DNA of 64,000 nt from Phyto melanocephala (lineage: Eukaryota; Arthropoda; Insecta; Diptera; Rhinophoridae). Of this stretch, positions 10,601-22,600 are shown piece by piece. The stretch covers positions 111,890,515 through 111,954,514 of the forward strand of contig OW799237.1 in the NCBI GenBank assembly GCA_941918925.1, given 5' to 3'. Each line of letters starts with the position of its first letter. Position 1 is the first letter of the stretch. Below the pieces are notes generated by a model that was given only the letters and a program-made list of their open reading frames with translations, was not told the DNA's origin and ran no database searches. Both the position numbers and the translations under genes were made by a program.

Positions 10601-13600
10601 AAGAATTATTATTATTATTGTTGGATATGTGTGAGGACGAGGTAGAAATAGAGACGGTAGCGCAAGTTTGTTTGTTACTGTCCAAAACTACAAAACCAAA
10701 GAACATATTGCTCCAATTTATTTGTAATTATTTTATTTATATTCTTTATTCTGTTTTCCACTAGAACACATTCTCTTACACGATCTTGAAATAGGTTATG
10801 GTCTCAAACATGAATACCTCGATCATGAAGGTGTTTACAATCATGCTGTTGAACAGCTCACAACTGTAGCTAAAAAACTGCGAAGGCTGCAGCAGGAAAG
10901 AAATCCTGGAGGAGATGATATCTGGCCGTAGGTTTAAAAACCTGAAATAGTTTCTTAAATTTTTGTATTTGTATGAATTTTAGAAAAATGTTATATGGAT
11001 CGGCTAGTCATGGCCTATTTCCCGCTAATAGTCCCTTGGCTACGCACCTTACTATGTTCGTAGATGTAATAAGGAGTCAGGGTACATTACAACAAATTGA
11101 AAAGTGGGGTAAAGCTGCGGAAAATTGTAGCATCATAGGAACATATGCCCAAACCGAATTGGCACATGGCACAAATGTTCGGGGGATACAAACACGCGCA
11201 GACTATGATCGTAGCAGCGAAGAATTTATATTGAATACACCCTGTTTGCAGGCATACAAATGGTGGCCAGGAGGATGTAAGCAATATACATACATACTAA
11301 CTTACAAGGTCAATAACAATTATTAGAATATTTTTATTATCATTATTTTGTTTCGTAAAGTGGGTCATACTGCCAACCATGCCATGGTTGTGGCTCAACT
11401 TTACATTGACAACAAACATAAGGGCATTCAAATGTTTATTGTACCACTGCGTGATTTGGAAACCCATTTACCCTTACCTGGAATCGATATTGGTGAGATT
11501 GGCAAAAAGCTTGGCATGGCTGCTGTAAATCAGGGTTTTTTGGGCTTGAAAAATGTTCGCATTCCCCGCACTAACATGTTAATGAAAAATGCTGAAGTTT
11601 TGCCGGATGGTATATTTAAGCAAAGTCCTGTCTCTAAATTGTCTTACATAACCATGGTCTATACTAGATGTTTAATAGTAAATTTGGAAACACTTTATCT
11701 ATTGGAGGCTGCAACTATTGCTACCCGTTATGCTGCTGTTAGAAGACAGAGTCCCATCAATTCGTAGTGAGTATTAATACCGACATATGCAACGTTTTCG
11801 AAAGGTTTTGGTTTTATAGAGCTCTTTCAATAAATTTCAATTAAAAGGAAATTATCAAAAAATTATCATGTACATGGGTATAATGACCACATCGGAAAAA
11901 GTGTGGGTGTTTATATTGTTACGTTTAAACTGGGGATTCTTTTGTATTACAAATAATAACACTTGAAATTTATGATAAAAGTACGAGCGCTTTATTTATT
12001 TATTTGAACACACTCAGATATTGTTTTCATAGTACTTTATTTATTTTACTTAGGGCCATTATTACAACTTGCCGTTAGTTAAAGGCTGGATTTTGTCGGA
12101 CCGATAAATGGCTTTGCATTATAAATCCCTCATTTATTATTATTTGTATCTATTAAATATTATTATTGTTAACAATAATTACAATAAAAAATGGGAGTTG
12201 TAAGAATGCGAAGCTATTCATCAAGCACAAAAAATCCTACCTTTAACTGGCCCTTGGTGTTATACACCTTTTTTTATCAAACCCACTTTGACACACACTT
12301 AACAAGCTTTACTGTTAAACTGATCATGTCAGTTGTGTTGTTCGACTATTTATAGTAATATAATGGTGGCCTGTAAAATTCCACTAGTTCTATTATGCAC
12401 ATACTAGTTCATTCTGGTATATAACTAAAGAGCCGTTACATTGAAATTAAGACCTAATGTTATGTAATATGCAGGAAAAATAACTTTGCCTTAAAGTATG
12501 CTGCACATAATAACACACATCGGTTGTATATTACTTAACATGATATACGAACAACCAGCTAACCATAGAAAATGTTAAATGTACATAAACTACTACAAAT
12601 AAAACTTCTGTAATTTAAACTAATGAAATGATCTTATAAATTAAACAATTTAATTCTAAATTTGTAACAATATATTAGAGTGTTAATAATATAGCGAGTG
12701 CAGTTGAGTTGAAAATAAAATATTTGTAAACTTTTCATATTTTTAGTGATCCTGAACCGCAAATTATGGATCATGTTACCCAACAATTAAAGATTTTCCC
12801 AGAAATTGCCACTGGCCTGGCTTATCACATGTCGGCCGAATATATGTGGCAGTTATACAATCAAACAGTCGATGAAGTTAATAGTGGCAAATACTTTCGT
12901 TTACCGGAAATGCATGCCCTGTCCTGTGCTCTCAAAGTTCTTAGTACGACCGATGCTTGTGCAGGTATAGAGCGTTTACGTTTGTCTTGTGGTGGCCATG
13001 GATTTTTAACTGCGGCCAATATTGCCAATATCTATGGTAATGCTGTGGCTGCCTATACTTACGAAGGGGAAAACACTGTACTCCTACTGCAAATAGCAAG
13101 ATTTTTAATGAAATCCTGGTCGTACCTGACAGAAGGCAAGCCAATGTTGTTGAGTGTTGAATATTTAAGGCAGGGGTTGAAAACGAATAAGATATTGCCT
13201 AAATGGGATAATTCATGGGAATGCATTGTTAAGGCTTTACAGTTTACAGCAGCAAAGTAAGTATTTCTGAAAAACTTAAATTAGAAAAATAAAACACAAT
13301 GTGTTTTGTTTTAGTAAAACCAGGCTGGCCTTTGACAGCTTCTCCCGTAGAATGATGTCCGGACAAACACAACCTGAAGCCTTTAATAGCACTGGAATTT
13401 TACTGATACAAGCAGCCGAGGTAAACAAGCACATTATTAAATAACAGTATTTTAGATTTAAAATTAATTAAAAAAAAAAAAAAATTATATTTCAGCTTCA
13501 TGGTCGCCAATTTGTAGCTGCTATATTTTTACAAGAAATCACTGGTCCAAAAACTGCCCATCTCTCCAAGAATGCCAGATTATTTTTAGAAGCTTTGTTG

Positions 13601-13912
13601 GAGTTGTTTCTGGTGCAGACCGCTTTGAAACACATGAACGATATTTTACGTTTTGTTAATGTTACTGAACAGGATTTGCAATTCTTGCAAGAACGTTTAG
13701 AATTGGCTTTGAAGAAGCTACGTCCAAATGTTGTGGCTTTTACTGATGGTTTCGATTTTCCCGATGCCGTTTTAAATTCAGTATTGGGCTCCTACGATGG
13801 CAATGTTTATGAACGTCTATTCGAATCGGCTAAAATGAGTCCTTTAAATCATAAACCCGTACCAGATTCATTTGAGAAGCATTTAAAACCATTTATGAAA
13901 TCAAGTTTGTAG
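7646..13912 (+). CDS. Acox57D-like: Peroxisomal acyl-CoA oxidase, tandem copy 2 (complete)
   Basis: Seven coding exons join without frameshift: 7646-7790, 10765-10927, 10984-11276, 11361-11766, 12747-13256, 13315-13420 and 13496-13912, giving 679 aa, the usual length for the family. The start is the ATG opening MLSTQTSI, and the exon-1 residues VNPDIAKERKNATI match copy 3 in place. Motifs are TYAQTELAHGT (Ala replaces the usual Gly before HGT), KWWPGG, CGGHGF, TYEGENTV with the catalytic Glu, and [10 protein letters not shown] near the C-terminus. The last three residues are SSL, a PTS1-like signal. The intron after DILR found in copies 1 and 3 is absent, so DILRFVN is read through. Intron 1 (2,974 bp) and intron 4 (980 bp) are swollen by transposon sequence. 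The predicted role is peroxisomal beta-oxidation, as for its neighbours. Confidence 0.95.
8178..9085 (-). mobile_element. Divergent INE-1/DINE-1-like element in intron 1 of copy 2
   Basis: The left end AAGTAAAAGCATTATATTCA and the right-end blocks 'gacggacaggcggatggaca', 'atatactttatggggc' and 'acaaacggaat' follow the order of the better copies but are strongly diverged. No coding capacity is seen. A 79-residue open frame inside it is not credible as a gene. Confidence 0.45.
9238..9438. mobile_element. CAAGGC-ended MITE with 9-bp target duplication
   Basis: CAAGGCATATTAATTCATCA begins the element, and the right end is the reverse complement of nearly the same sequence (TGATGAATAAATATGCCTTG). 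The 9-bp sequence AGTAAATAT flanks it on both sides (9229-9237 and 9439-9447). The interior is non-coding. The target length suggests a hAT-, P- or Mutator-type transposase in trans. Confidence 0.75.
9471..9728 (+). other. Unassigned open frame in intron 1 of copy 2
   Basis: An 85-codon frame contains a stretch with a CREEAC pair and HFLC, faintly like a BED-type zinc finger of hAT transposases. No downstream catalytic region follows. I regard it as a possible transposon fragment or chance frame. Confidence 0.2.
9980..10013. repeat. Perfect 34-bp palindrome flanked by 8-bp direct repeats
   Basis: CAAGGCCCATTAATTAA is followed directly by its exact reverse complement. GGTTATGT occurs immediately before (9972-9979) and after (10014-10021). 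This looks like two inverted ends of the CAAGGC family joined after loss of the interior, with the target duplication still visible. Confidence 0.75.
10290..10577 (-). pseudogene. Unidentified coding relic in intron 1 of copy 2
   Basis: Two minus-strand frames read as protein. About 10,577 to 10,408 gives a segment with LTTLHQIWSHMFPETLEQH. After a frame change, 10,412 to 10,290 gives VKSLLNGVKNKTMHLPIAFD. Codon use and composition look coding rather than random AT-rich sequence. I do not recognise the family. A transposon or captured viral gene are both possible. The frameshift and intronic position argue against a working gene. Confidence 0.35.
11917..12440. mobile_element. Candidate solo LTR or nested repeats in intron 4 of copy 2
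   Basis: The stretch starts TGTTACG and ends CGTTACA, the TG...CA form of an LTR, but no target duplication is visible. Inside, at about 12,050-12,265, GGGCCA and GTTAAAGG-GGATTTT blocks recur as reverse complements, so a MITE may be nested. It explains why this intron is 980 bp here against 63 and 84 bp in copies 1 and 3. Confidence 0.3.
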
Positions 13913-14013
13913 AGAACTAAATACTTGTGTTTGCTGATTATTTATTTACGAGTAATATTTGTATATAAGATGTATGTACATAAATACTTACGTATCAGAT
14001 ACATTTGTATGTA

Positions 14014-14141
14014 CAGGGTGGGCCAAAAGTCACACCCGCGTGAAAAATAAAATCTTGGACAATTCGCTCATTAAACTTCGGTCGAGTAAAATTCTCATAC
14101 TTTTAATTTTTACATGAAGACGTGACTTTTGGCCCACCCTG
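14014..14141. mobile_element. 128-bp Tc1/mariner-type MITE after copy 2
   Basis: It has perfect ~20-bp inverted ends CAGGGTGGGCCAAAAGTCAC and a TA on each side (14012-14013, 14142-14143). It lies 101 bp after the stop codon of copy 2. It contains the first canonical AATAAA (14046-14051) downstream of that gene. The ends match the terminus of the mariner relic at 21,170-21,611. Confidence 0.8.
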
Positions 14142-14320
14142 TATATTTGTATAAACTTACAGAACAAAAATGATGATTCAAAAGCAATATGAAACGCAAG
14201 TTTTTTAAGGAATACAAAAATAACATTAAAGGGTGAAACTACAAATACATTTATAACGGCGAAAATTCGTAAGTTCTTTTTGGAACATCATATATTTTGT
14301 TTTTATTTAAAATATAATAT

Positions 14321-14321
<1 letters not shown>

Positions 14322-14377
<56 letters not shown>
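14322..14377. repeat. (AAT)n microsatellite
   Basis: About 18 uninterrupted AAT units lie in the spacer between copies 2 and 3. Confidence 0.95.
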
Positions 14378-14380
<3 letters not shown>

Positions 14381-14494
14381 TATAAATATGTACTTACACA
14401 TACTTATCTTCGTAAAAATGCACACAAAAATGCGAAATTAGAAAACATCCTTAACCTAATTTAAAGTGGCTGCATAGTAGTGTTATTAAAGCTA

Positions 14495-15271
14495 AAGGGT
14501 CCGCCATCTAACGTTTTTTTCAACTAGTGCTTATATCGTGAATGGTAACACTTAGCTCATGTTTGATTTGACAGATAATTAGTTTTATTCTTCCGCTGAA
14601 CGAATATGGTTGTGTATACGCTTGAACAACGCTTCGCTAAGTGGGCCTGCGATCGACTTACAGAAGATGCCGATTTAGCAAAAAAAAAAAAAATCATCTT
14701 TTCAGATGAAGCTCATTTTGATATTGGTGGGTATGTAAATAAGCAAAATTGTCGCATAAAGTCAATGGCGATCGTTATCGGGCCATGTTGAACGAATTTT
14801 TGTTCACAAATTTGAAGAGGAGGATATTGGCAACATTTGACTTCAACAGGATGGAGCTACATGCTACACAGCTGAAGCTACACTCGATGTTTTGAGCCCT
14901 GTTTTTGAAGATCGCATTATCAGCCGCAGAGCTGATGTCGTTTGGCCACCTCGGAGCTGCGATTTGACACCGTTGTACTATTATTTGTGGGGTGTTACGC
15001 CCACAAGCCAGTGACAATTGACGCTTTAAAGGATAATATTCGTGAAGCCATTGGTGAAATACAGCTGCACACAATCGATAATGTGCTTAAAAATTGGACC
15101 GATCGTGTAGGCTACTGCATGGCCAGCAGAGGCAGCCATTTGAATGAAATTATTTTTCATTATTAACCGCAAGGATTGTACTTTCAAATAAAAAAAGAAA
15201 TTTGAGAAAACATTCAGTAATGTTTTTTAAATGCATTTTCAAAAAAAAAAAAAGCTATTTGGCGGACCCTT
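14495..15271 (+). mobile_element. Internally deleted IS630/Tc1-mariner element
   Basis: The inverted ends AAGGGTCCGCCA are flanked by TA on both sides (14493-14494, 15272-15273), 777 bp in all. A transposase relic starts at the ATG at 14606. It jumps from an N-terminal piece to IIFSDEAHFD (first catalytic Asp) and later shows VVWPPRSCDLTPL (third catalytic residue region) and VLKNWTDRV near the C-terminus. Frameshifts, a stop in the middle and a missing DNA-binding region make it non-functional. Confidence 0.85.
14606..15166 (+). pseudogene. Broken IS630/mariner transposase
   Basis: The frame opens with MVVYTLEQRF, fuses to a DDE_3-type catalytic segment (FSDEAHFD), stops at about 14,791 and resumes in other frames: QDGATCYTAEATLDVL at about 14,847, then WPPRSCDLTP at about 14,942, then a clean tail ending at the stop 15,164-15,166. 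Compared with family members of about 350 residues, the helix-turn-helix region and much of the centre are gone. Confidence 0.75.
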
Positions 15272-15954
15272 TATTTCATATTATTATATGAGGGCTTAAG
15301 GTTGTTGTTGGTAATTTTCATACAAAATAAACCATATGACTATAGGCACTCGTTGGGTATATTTTTTAAAATATGGAATCTAGAAGCTTTAAGATTGTAC
15401 CATATTAATAGCAGAATTGTACCAAATGAAAATTAATTGTACGAAAACTTTGCAAATAACCAAAAAAAAATGCAAATAAAATTAATTAATTTTTGCAATA
15501 CATACACAACTAGTAGCAGAAGCAAAACTAGGCAGAGCTAAACTAATAGAAAATTTTTATTAATATTTTGTTTTATTTGTTAAAAATTATGGCCCTTACT
15601 CATATTAAAAAATAGAGTATATTTTTAAAACTTTAATGTTTACTTTTCTGTAAAGTTAAAACGAATAAGAATGTACACAAAGCAAAAGAAACTTTAAGTT
15701 AATTAATTTAACACAAGCTGAAGCTGTTTTTAGGTTGTTAAAACCACTAAAATCAGTTGTCTTTTAAAAGATCATGTTTTTGTAAGCATTCAAATAGTTT
15801 AAATAAGCTTCCCTACTCCTTGGCTTCTTCTGCTAAAATAAATTAATTGCAATAATTGGGAAACTAACACATGATAGTAAACATATTAAATTTTTTAATA
15901 AGAGTGATAATATTTCGTAAAAAAAACACACTTTTTGTTAAGGAAATTCAGAAG
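15272..15954. other. Spacer between copies 2 and 3, no feature recognised
   Basis: AT-rich sequence with no credible open frame, inverted ends or RNA-like structure that I can see. Confidence 0.5.
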
Positions 15955-16160
15955 TTTTTTATTTAGTGCAAAGTACAATCGATACAATTAAGTTCTAAAT
16001 AAAACGTCATTTAAATGGCCTACATGACCTTTTCTTCAGGAACAAATTCGATGAACCCAATTTTCAAGCACTTTTTCCACTAAATTCAAAATTCCTAGAC
16101 CAAACAATTGGCAGAACAATTGTTTTTGTTAACGGAAAAAGTCAACGTCCCTGTATTTGA
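15955..16160 (-). pseudogene. Mariner/IS630 transposase C-terminal relic
   Basis: On the minus strand a frame reads VEKVLENWVHRIC, a stop, then GHVGHLNDV, which is the usual C-terminal shape of IS630/mariner transposases (compare the NWTDRV...SRGSHLNEI ending at about 15,095-15,150). No other part of the element is obvious. Confidence 0.5.
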
Positions 16161-16616
16161 TTACAGATATCAAAAAATTACATTTATTTCCGCTGCGTAC
16201 TAACAAACAACAAGTTGCCTAAAATTTTTTCAAACCTGAATTCCAGATTACTTCTGATGGAAAACTGAATTCGGTCATACTGCAGACTGGCCTTTAAAAT
16301 GCAGTAACAAAGGTTTACAAGAACGGTTACACTATGCACTTTACTGTATGAAAGTAAGTATGTAAGTGTATGCATGTACATAAGTATGCACATACATACA
16401 TATGTTTGCTGTTTTCATTTACATATTTATTTTATTTTGTTCTTACATTGTACTTAATTCATTAATTAACTAAAAGAAATAAATTGTTGGATTTCATTAA
16501 ACATCGATTAGTAGTAAACGACAGCTCTCGGTAATAAGTATTTTGTTTATTTATTTTTTTTTTATTGCATACAAACAAGTGCAAACAAACTAACAATAAA
16601 ATATAAAATATTTAAA

Positions 16617-19600
16617 ATGAATAACTTTAGTGTTCCAAAATCGATTAATCCCGATATTGATATTGAACGAAAGAATGCTAGTTTTGATTCAGAGGAATTT
16701 GCGGCCTGGTTTTACGGCAGTAAGCAAACGTTAGAATTAAAAAGGTTTATTGGTAAGTAATTAAAATAGATGTAAGTTTGGTGGATTTGTTTTTCATTCA
16801 TAATACCTGCATTAAAAAGAAAAAAATTAACTCCCTGTTTATCTAAATGCGAACGAAATTTTCATTCTTACAAATATATTGAAAACAACAACAAAAACTA
16901 AAAATTTGTTTTTGTTTTCAATGTATTTGTAAGAATGAAAAGTTCGTTCGCATTTAGATAAACAGGCAGTAAATGAAGTGGCCTTACGAAAAATACATAT
17001 TTCTTTACATAAGTGTGTATAGACATATAGACATACATATGTTTGTGGAATATATTTACATATGTTATTTATTTACATTATGCTACATAACCCAACATTT
17101 TCACGTGAAAGCATTTTCTTAAAATTTCTGTATACGAATTATAAACAAAAACTTCCATGAAATATATTCCATTTTTTATTACTTTTTTTAGAGTTGCCAA
17201 GAATACATTATATAGAAATTCAAAAGGCAATAGTTGGAAATTATTATAAGTAATTTTATTATTAATTTTTAATGAAATTATTGTTTTAAAGTAACACCAA
17301 TTGTATTTTGATGTATATATAAAGATAAAAAATTAAAAACCAATTCATATCTTTAAATATATAATTCAAATGTGCGTGTGTATGTCACTAAACTCGTTTT
17401 AAACGTCTGGATCGATTTGAATAAATTTTTTGTATGAGTTTGGGTGGCGCTCTGAATGGTTTAGATTCACATATTAGCCCGGCAGATGGCACTGCAGTAG
17501 GTACGGCTTACATGCCTTGTTTAATATCCCAATCGCTTAAAATATCATGCAGGACAACGTGTGTCGGTTCCGCTAGTAAATAAGTGTATAAAATAAGTTT
17601 TATTAAAAACTGTTGTATTTTTACCATATTCTTATCTCTTGATCTTTGGCAGAGATCAGATCTTCTTCCGTAGTTTTTAGGGGTTTTGTGTATCGGTAAG
17701 TATGCGTACAGCAGAACGTAACAGACGATATATAAGTTATAGACCAGTTTAATAGCCTGGTATGTGGACTAGTCGGCAACCCAAGTATTCGCCTAGGATG
17801 CTTTAGACAAATCATCTACTCATCTAAAATTTATCTGAATATTGATTCGAACACAAATATAGATTCAATTGCAAACTATCACGTACAAATGATTAAACTT
17901 TATTTGAAAAGTAAGCGTTTGAGGGCAAGACTGAAGTGGTAACGTTAGTTTGGCCACCAAGTTTGTCCAAATTATCTGTGTTTTTGTTTTATAAAGTCAT
18001 ATTTATATGATAATAAATTGACGAATTTTCTCAAGGTCATATAATCCAGGCCATCCCTAAAACTAAGCCCGAAATATGTGCTTTAAATCAAGAAAGTGTT
18101 CTAAGTCATATATTTTTTGTTTCGAGATATTTAATGTTTTGCGTTTTAATAAATTAAAAAATATTTCTATATTGTATAACATTTAAATTTTGGATTTAAT
18201 TAATCTCAATTAATGAAAATATGTTATGAATGTTAAATTTTGTCTGTATCTCATACGGAAATATTGTTTTCGAAGGTTGAATTGACTTAGACCATTTTCA
18301 AAATTAACTGAATCACTAAATCAGAAAATAAGCAGTCATTTAAGAAGAGTAATTTATGAGTTTTTTTAATTAAATGTGAAAAGTTATGCATTCTTATTAT
18401 CACTGGACCTTACAGTGATAAAGTCTTTTTGTAAAACTGGTGGGATGTAGGATAGTAGTGTAGGTTGAGGGTTCGATTACCGCCAGATACTCTGGACTGG
18501 ACTGGTCTGCTTCTCTTTCTCTTCTATTCTCTATCTATTCTAACTTTTTTATTTATATGGAGCGCACAACATGCAAGTATATATTTGTCGTAGGTTTGGA
18601 CTTTTAGTGCACCTCCTTTTTAACCTAACCTAACCTAAATTAATTAAAACTTTTTTTGATAGTTATAGAAATTTTAATTAATTTTTCAATACCATTTAAA
18701 CTGAAATCTTTTTAATATTTCTTTAATTAAAATTATTAATTTTTATTTAATTAATAGCATTATTTTGATGATTTAAGGCAAATCAAATAAATTTTTGATT
18801 GAAAAATATTAATTTTTAATTTAAACTCATTTTAATTTTTTCTGGATTACTGTTGAAAATTTGACAAATATTTCTTCGAAAGAACTAAAATGTAAACCAA
18901 AAGATTTTCATATAACGAAAACATGTTGAACTGATAAACTCATTTTATTATTAATTAATTTTTTTTTTTTTGACTTAGACCACTTTCATAATTAAGGGCA
19001 CATTTAATGCAGAACACATAAAAAATTAAAAGTCTGATCCAGTTGTTTAAACGATATTACACTCCATACTTAATATGGGTCTTTGAAAGAAAGGAATTTC
19101 GTATACATACATATGCCTTATACACACAGATTGTTTTATTGTTTTTTTTTTCTCAAACCTCAAATACATATTGTTAGAAATCCCTTAACATGTATGTATG
19201 TAATATTTGCTTTATTTACATGCTTGTCTTTAAGTTACATTAACCTCAAAGACTTTTTACACTTCAAGTCCATAAGTAAGTAAGTAACGTACATACATAC
19301 ATACACATATATACCTAAGTAATTTTCAGTTCAGCAAATATCAGAACATTGATCTTTGATCATAAAAAGTAAGTATACAACACATAATTGTTTTTTTATA
19401 CCCTTCACACAGTGAAAAAGGGTATATATAGGTTTGTCATTCCGTGTGAAATTTCTACAATTTTCATTTTCGACCCAATAAAGTATATATTTTCTGAAGC
19501 TTATGAATAGGGGAGTCGATTTAGCTCTGTCAGTCTGTCCGTCTGATCGTCTGTCCGTGTGTATGTTGAAATCAACTTCTTGAAGCCCCCCGAAATTGCT

Positions 19601-22600
19601 TGGACCCGGGTGAGGTATTAAAATATCAGAAATATTCGGGAGTAGATCGGTATTGAAAATCAGAAATATCGGTTCATAAACAACTGAGATATGAGCTAAA
19701 ACCCACGACCACCTCGATTTTTTTTCACAAAAACAACATTACAACAACAACATACATACATACAAACGTGTATACTAGTTAGAGAAAACGTGGCATGGAA
19801 TCCCAGCTGAGGCAAAAAAAATTTTTTTTTTATATATTTTTTGTATATATTTTTTTTTTTTATTTAATATATTATTTATATTTTTATTATTATTTTTTAT
19901 TTTATTTTTAATTTTTTTTATTATTTTTTTTTTTGTTTTATATTTATTATATATATTTTAATTATTTATTTTTTTTTTTTTTAATTTTTTTTTTAATTTT
20001 TTTTTAAATTTTTTATTTTATTTTTTTTACATACATACGTAAATTTATAATTTTACAATGGGATGTTTTTATATACATATGTATGTTTTTTACATGTATG
20101 TACATACGTATTTTATATGAGATGAATGGTGATACAAACAATTGTTTTTGCATGACTACACGTTGTGAAGGGTATATAAGATTCGGCATGGCCGAATATA
20201 GCGCTCTTACTTGTTATTTTTTATGATTATTAAAATAAAAACAAATTCTTTGAATGTAATAAATTTATTTGTATTCTTACAAAAGCAACTAACAAATTAA
20301 TTATATGTAATTTATAATTATTTAAAAATTGTTTACATTAAAAGAAAAAAATTAATTTTAAAACCCATTTTCATTTATAATTAAAAAACTAATTGGACAG
20401 AAATATTATGTGTGGGAAGATCAATTTTAAATATAAAAGCCTAGACACAAATCTAGTAAGTTAGTAGAGCTTAAGAATGAAAACAAGTAACAGTGCTATA
20501 TTCGGCTGTGCCGAATCTTATATACCCTTCACACCGTGTAGTCATGCAAAAACAATTGTTTGTATCACCATTCATCTCATATAAAATACGTATGTACATA
20601 CATGTAAAAAACGTATCAAAAAACAAAAAAAATTAAGAAACAAATATATTAAAATGAATAATAAAAAAATTACAAAAAAAAATTAAAAAAAAAATTTAAA
20701 AAAAATGTAAAAAAAAAATTATAAAATATAAATAATATATTAAATAAAATAAAAAAATTTTTTTTTTTGGCTCAGCTGGGATTCGATCGATCCCACGTTT
20801 ATCCTAACCAGTATATATGTATGTTGTAGTTGTAATTGTGAAAAAAACAAGGTGGTCGTGGTTTTTTGCTCATATCTCAGAAAGTTATGGGGCGATTGTG
20901 CTGAATTTCAATAGCGATTCATTCCTGGATATTTCCAAGAGATTGATACCATATACAGATCTGAGGAATATATAGTTGCTTCTAAAAGTTTATTTTAACC
21001 AACACACGGACAGACGGTCAGGGCTTAATCGACTCCTCTAGTCATAAGCTTTCAGAAAATATATACTTTATGGGGTCGGAAACGAAAATTGTAGAAATTA
21101 CAAACGGAATGACAAAGCTATATATACCCTTGTGCACCACAGGTGAAGGGTATAAAAACTAACATGACTGCTTTTCTATCTAAACAAAAACAATTAATAC
21201 AAGTACATACATACATGCTATGGTCCATATTTTCAAAGACACTGGGAGATAATTGAGTTTCAATGTTGTTAATGTGCCAAACTATCTCATCCTTTAACTG
21301 TTGCATTGTTCTTGGCTTATTAACTTAAGCTTTTTCTTTTAAATATAAAAAATAAAGAAGTCCAACGGTGTAAAATCATTTGATAGTGGGGGCCAATTAA
21401 CATTGTCGCGACGTAAGATAATACGGCCATTGAATATCTCGCGAAAAAGAGCCATTGTTCTGGTAGGTGTGAAACAAGGATTTTAACTTTACTTTGCTGA
21501 AAGCTTACATCGCAGAAATGAATAATTACAATTTACCTGAATTTTCCTTTCCGTGCGAAACCATAAATTTAAATTTGAAACCCTATGATGACTTTTGGCT
21601 CATCCTGTATATAGAAGTTTATAAAAAATATTCTCTCTTTTCAGAGGATCACCTCTATAAGGACTTAGATGATCCATTTGAACTGGAATTCGCAACCTAT
21701 GAGGATTCGGCTAATATAGGCATTAAACATAGCATAAACGCTGTGAAAAAATTTCGTGAATTACAAACTCGTTTAAATCCAGGTGGTTCCTATATTTATC
21801 CGTAAGTCTTATTTTGTTTTATACATCGTATGCAAAAGAAACACTGTAGCAAATCTTTCAATTTGACTCGTTAGATTTCAACTGTATGGTCCCATTGGGT
21901 GGGCTTTAGTGCCTTTCGGCAATCCTTTGATTGTTCACACTACCATGTTTGCTCGTACTATTAAAAGTCAGGGAACCAGCGAACAATATGAAATGTTTGG
22001 GCGTCGTGCAGATAACTGTGAAATTCTAGGCACTTATGCTCAAACGGAGTTGGGTCATGGTACATATTTGCGTGGCTTAGAGACGACGGCTGATTATGAT
22101 CGAGAGACTCAGGAGTTTATATTGAATACACCTACATTGACGTCATACAAATGGTGGCCAGGTGGATGTAAGTTGTTTGCAATCAGTTTTAAACAAACAA
22201 AAAATGTTCTCTTCAAGTTTTGTTGTTTACTGTGTAGTGGGCCATCTTTGTAATTATTGTATTGTGGTGGCACAACTGCATATAGATGGCATTAGTAGGG
22301 GTATTCAAATGTTTGTTTTACAAGTTCGTGATGAGGAAACACATATGCCTTTGCCGGGCATTCATATTGGAGAAATAGGAAAGAAAATCGGGATGAATGG
22401 TGCCAATAATGGATTTTTAGGTTTAAAAAATGTTCGTTTACCCCTAGTGCACATGTTAATGAAACACCAACAGGTTTTACCAGATGGCACCTTCAAAAAA
22501 AGTCCTGTTTCCACACTGTCGTATTTTCCTATGATCTATGTTCGTTGCGTGATAACTTTAAGTAATTCTTTCTTTATGGCAGAAGCTTCTACCATTGCAA

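Noticed and set aside
18615..18640. AACCTAACCTAACC as a telomeric (TTAGG) repeat
   Set aside because: Only three units, located at the end of a retrotransposon 3' UTR; flies also lack TTAGG telomeres.
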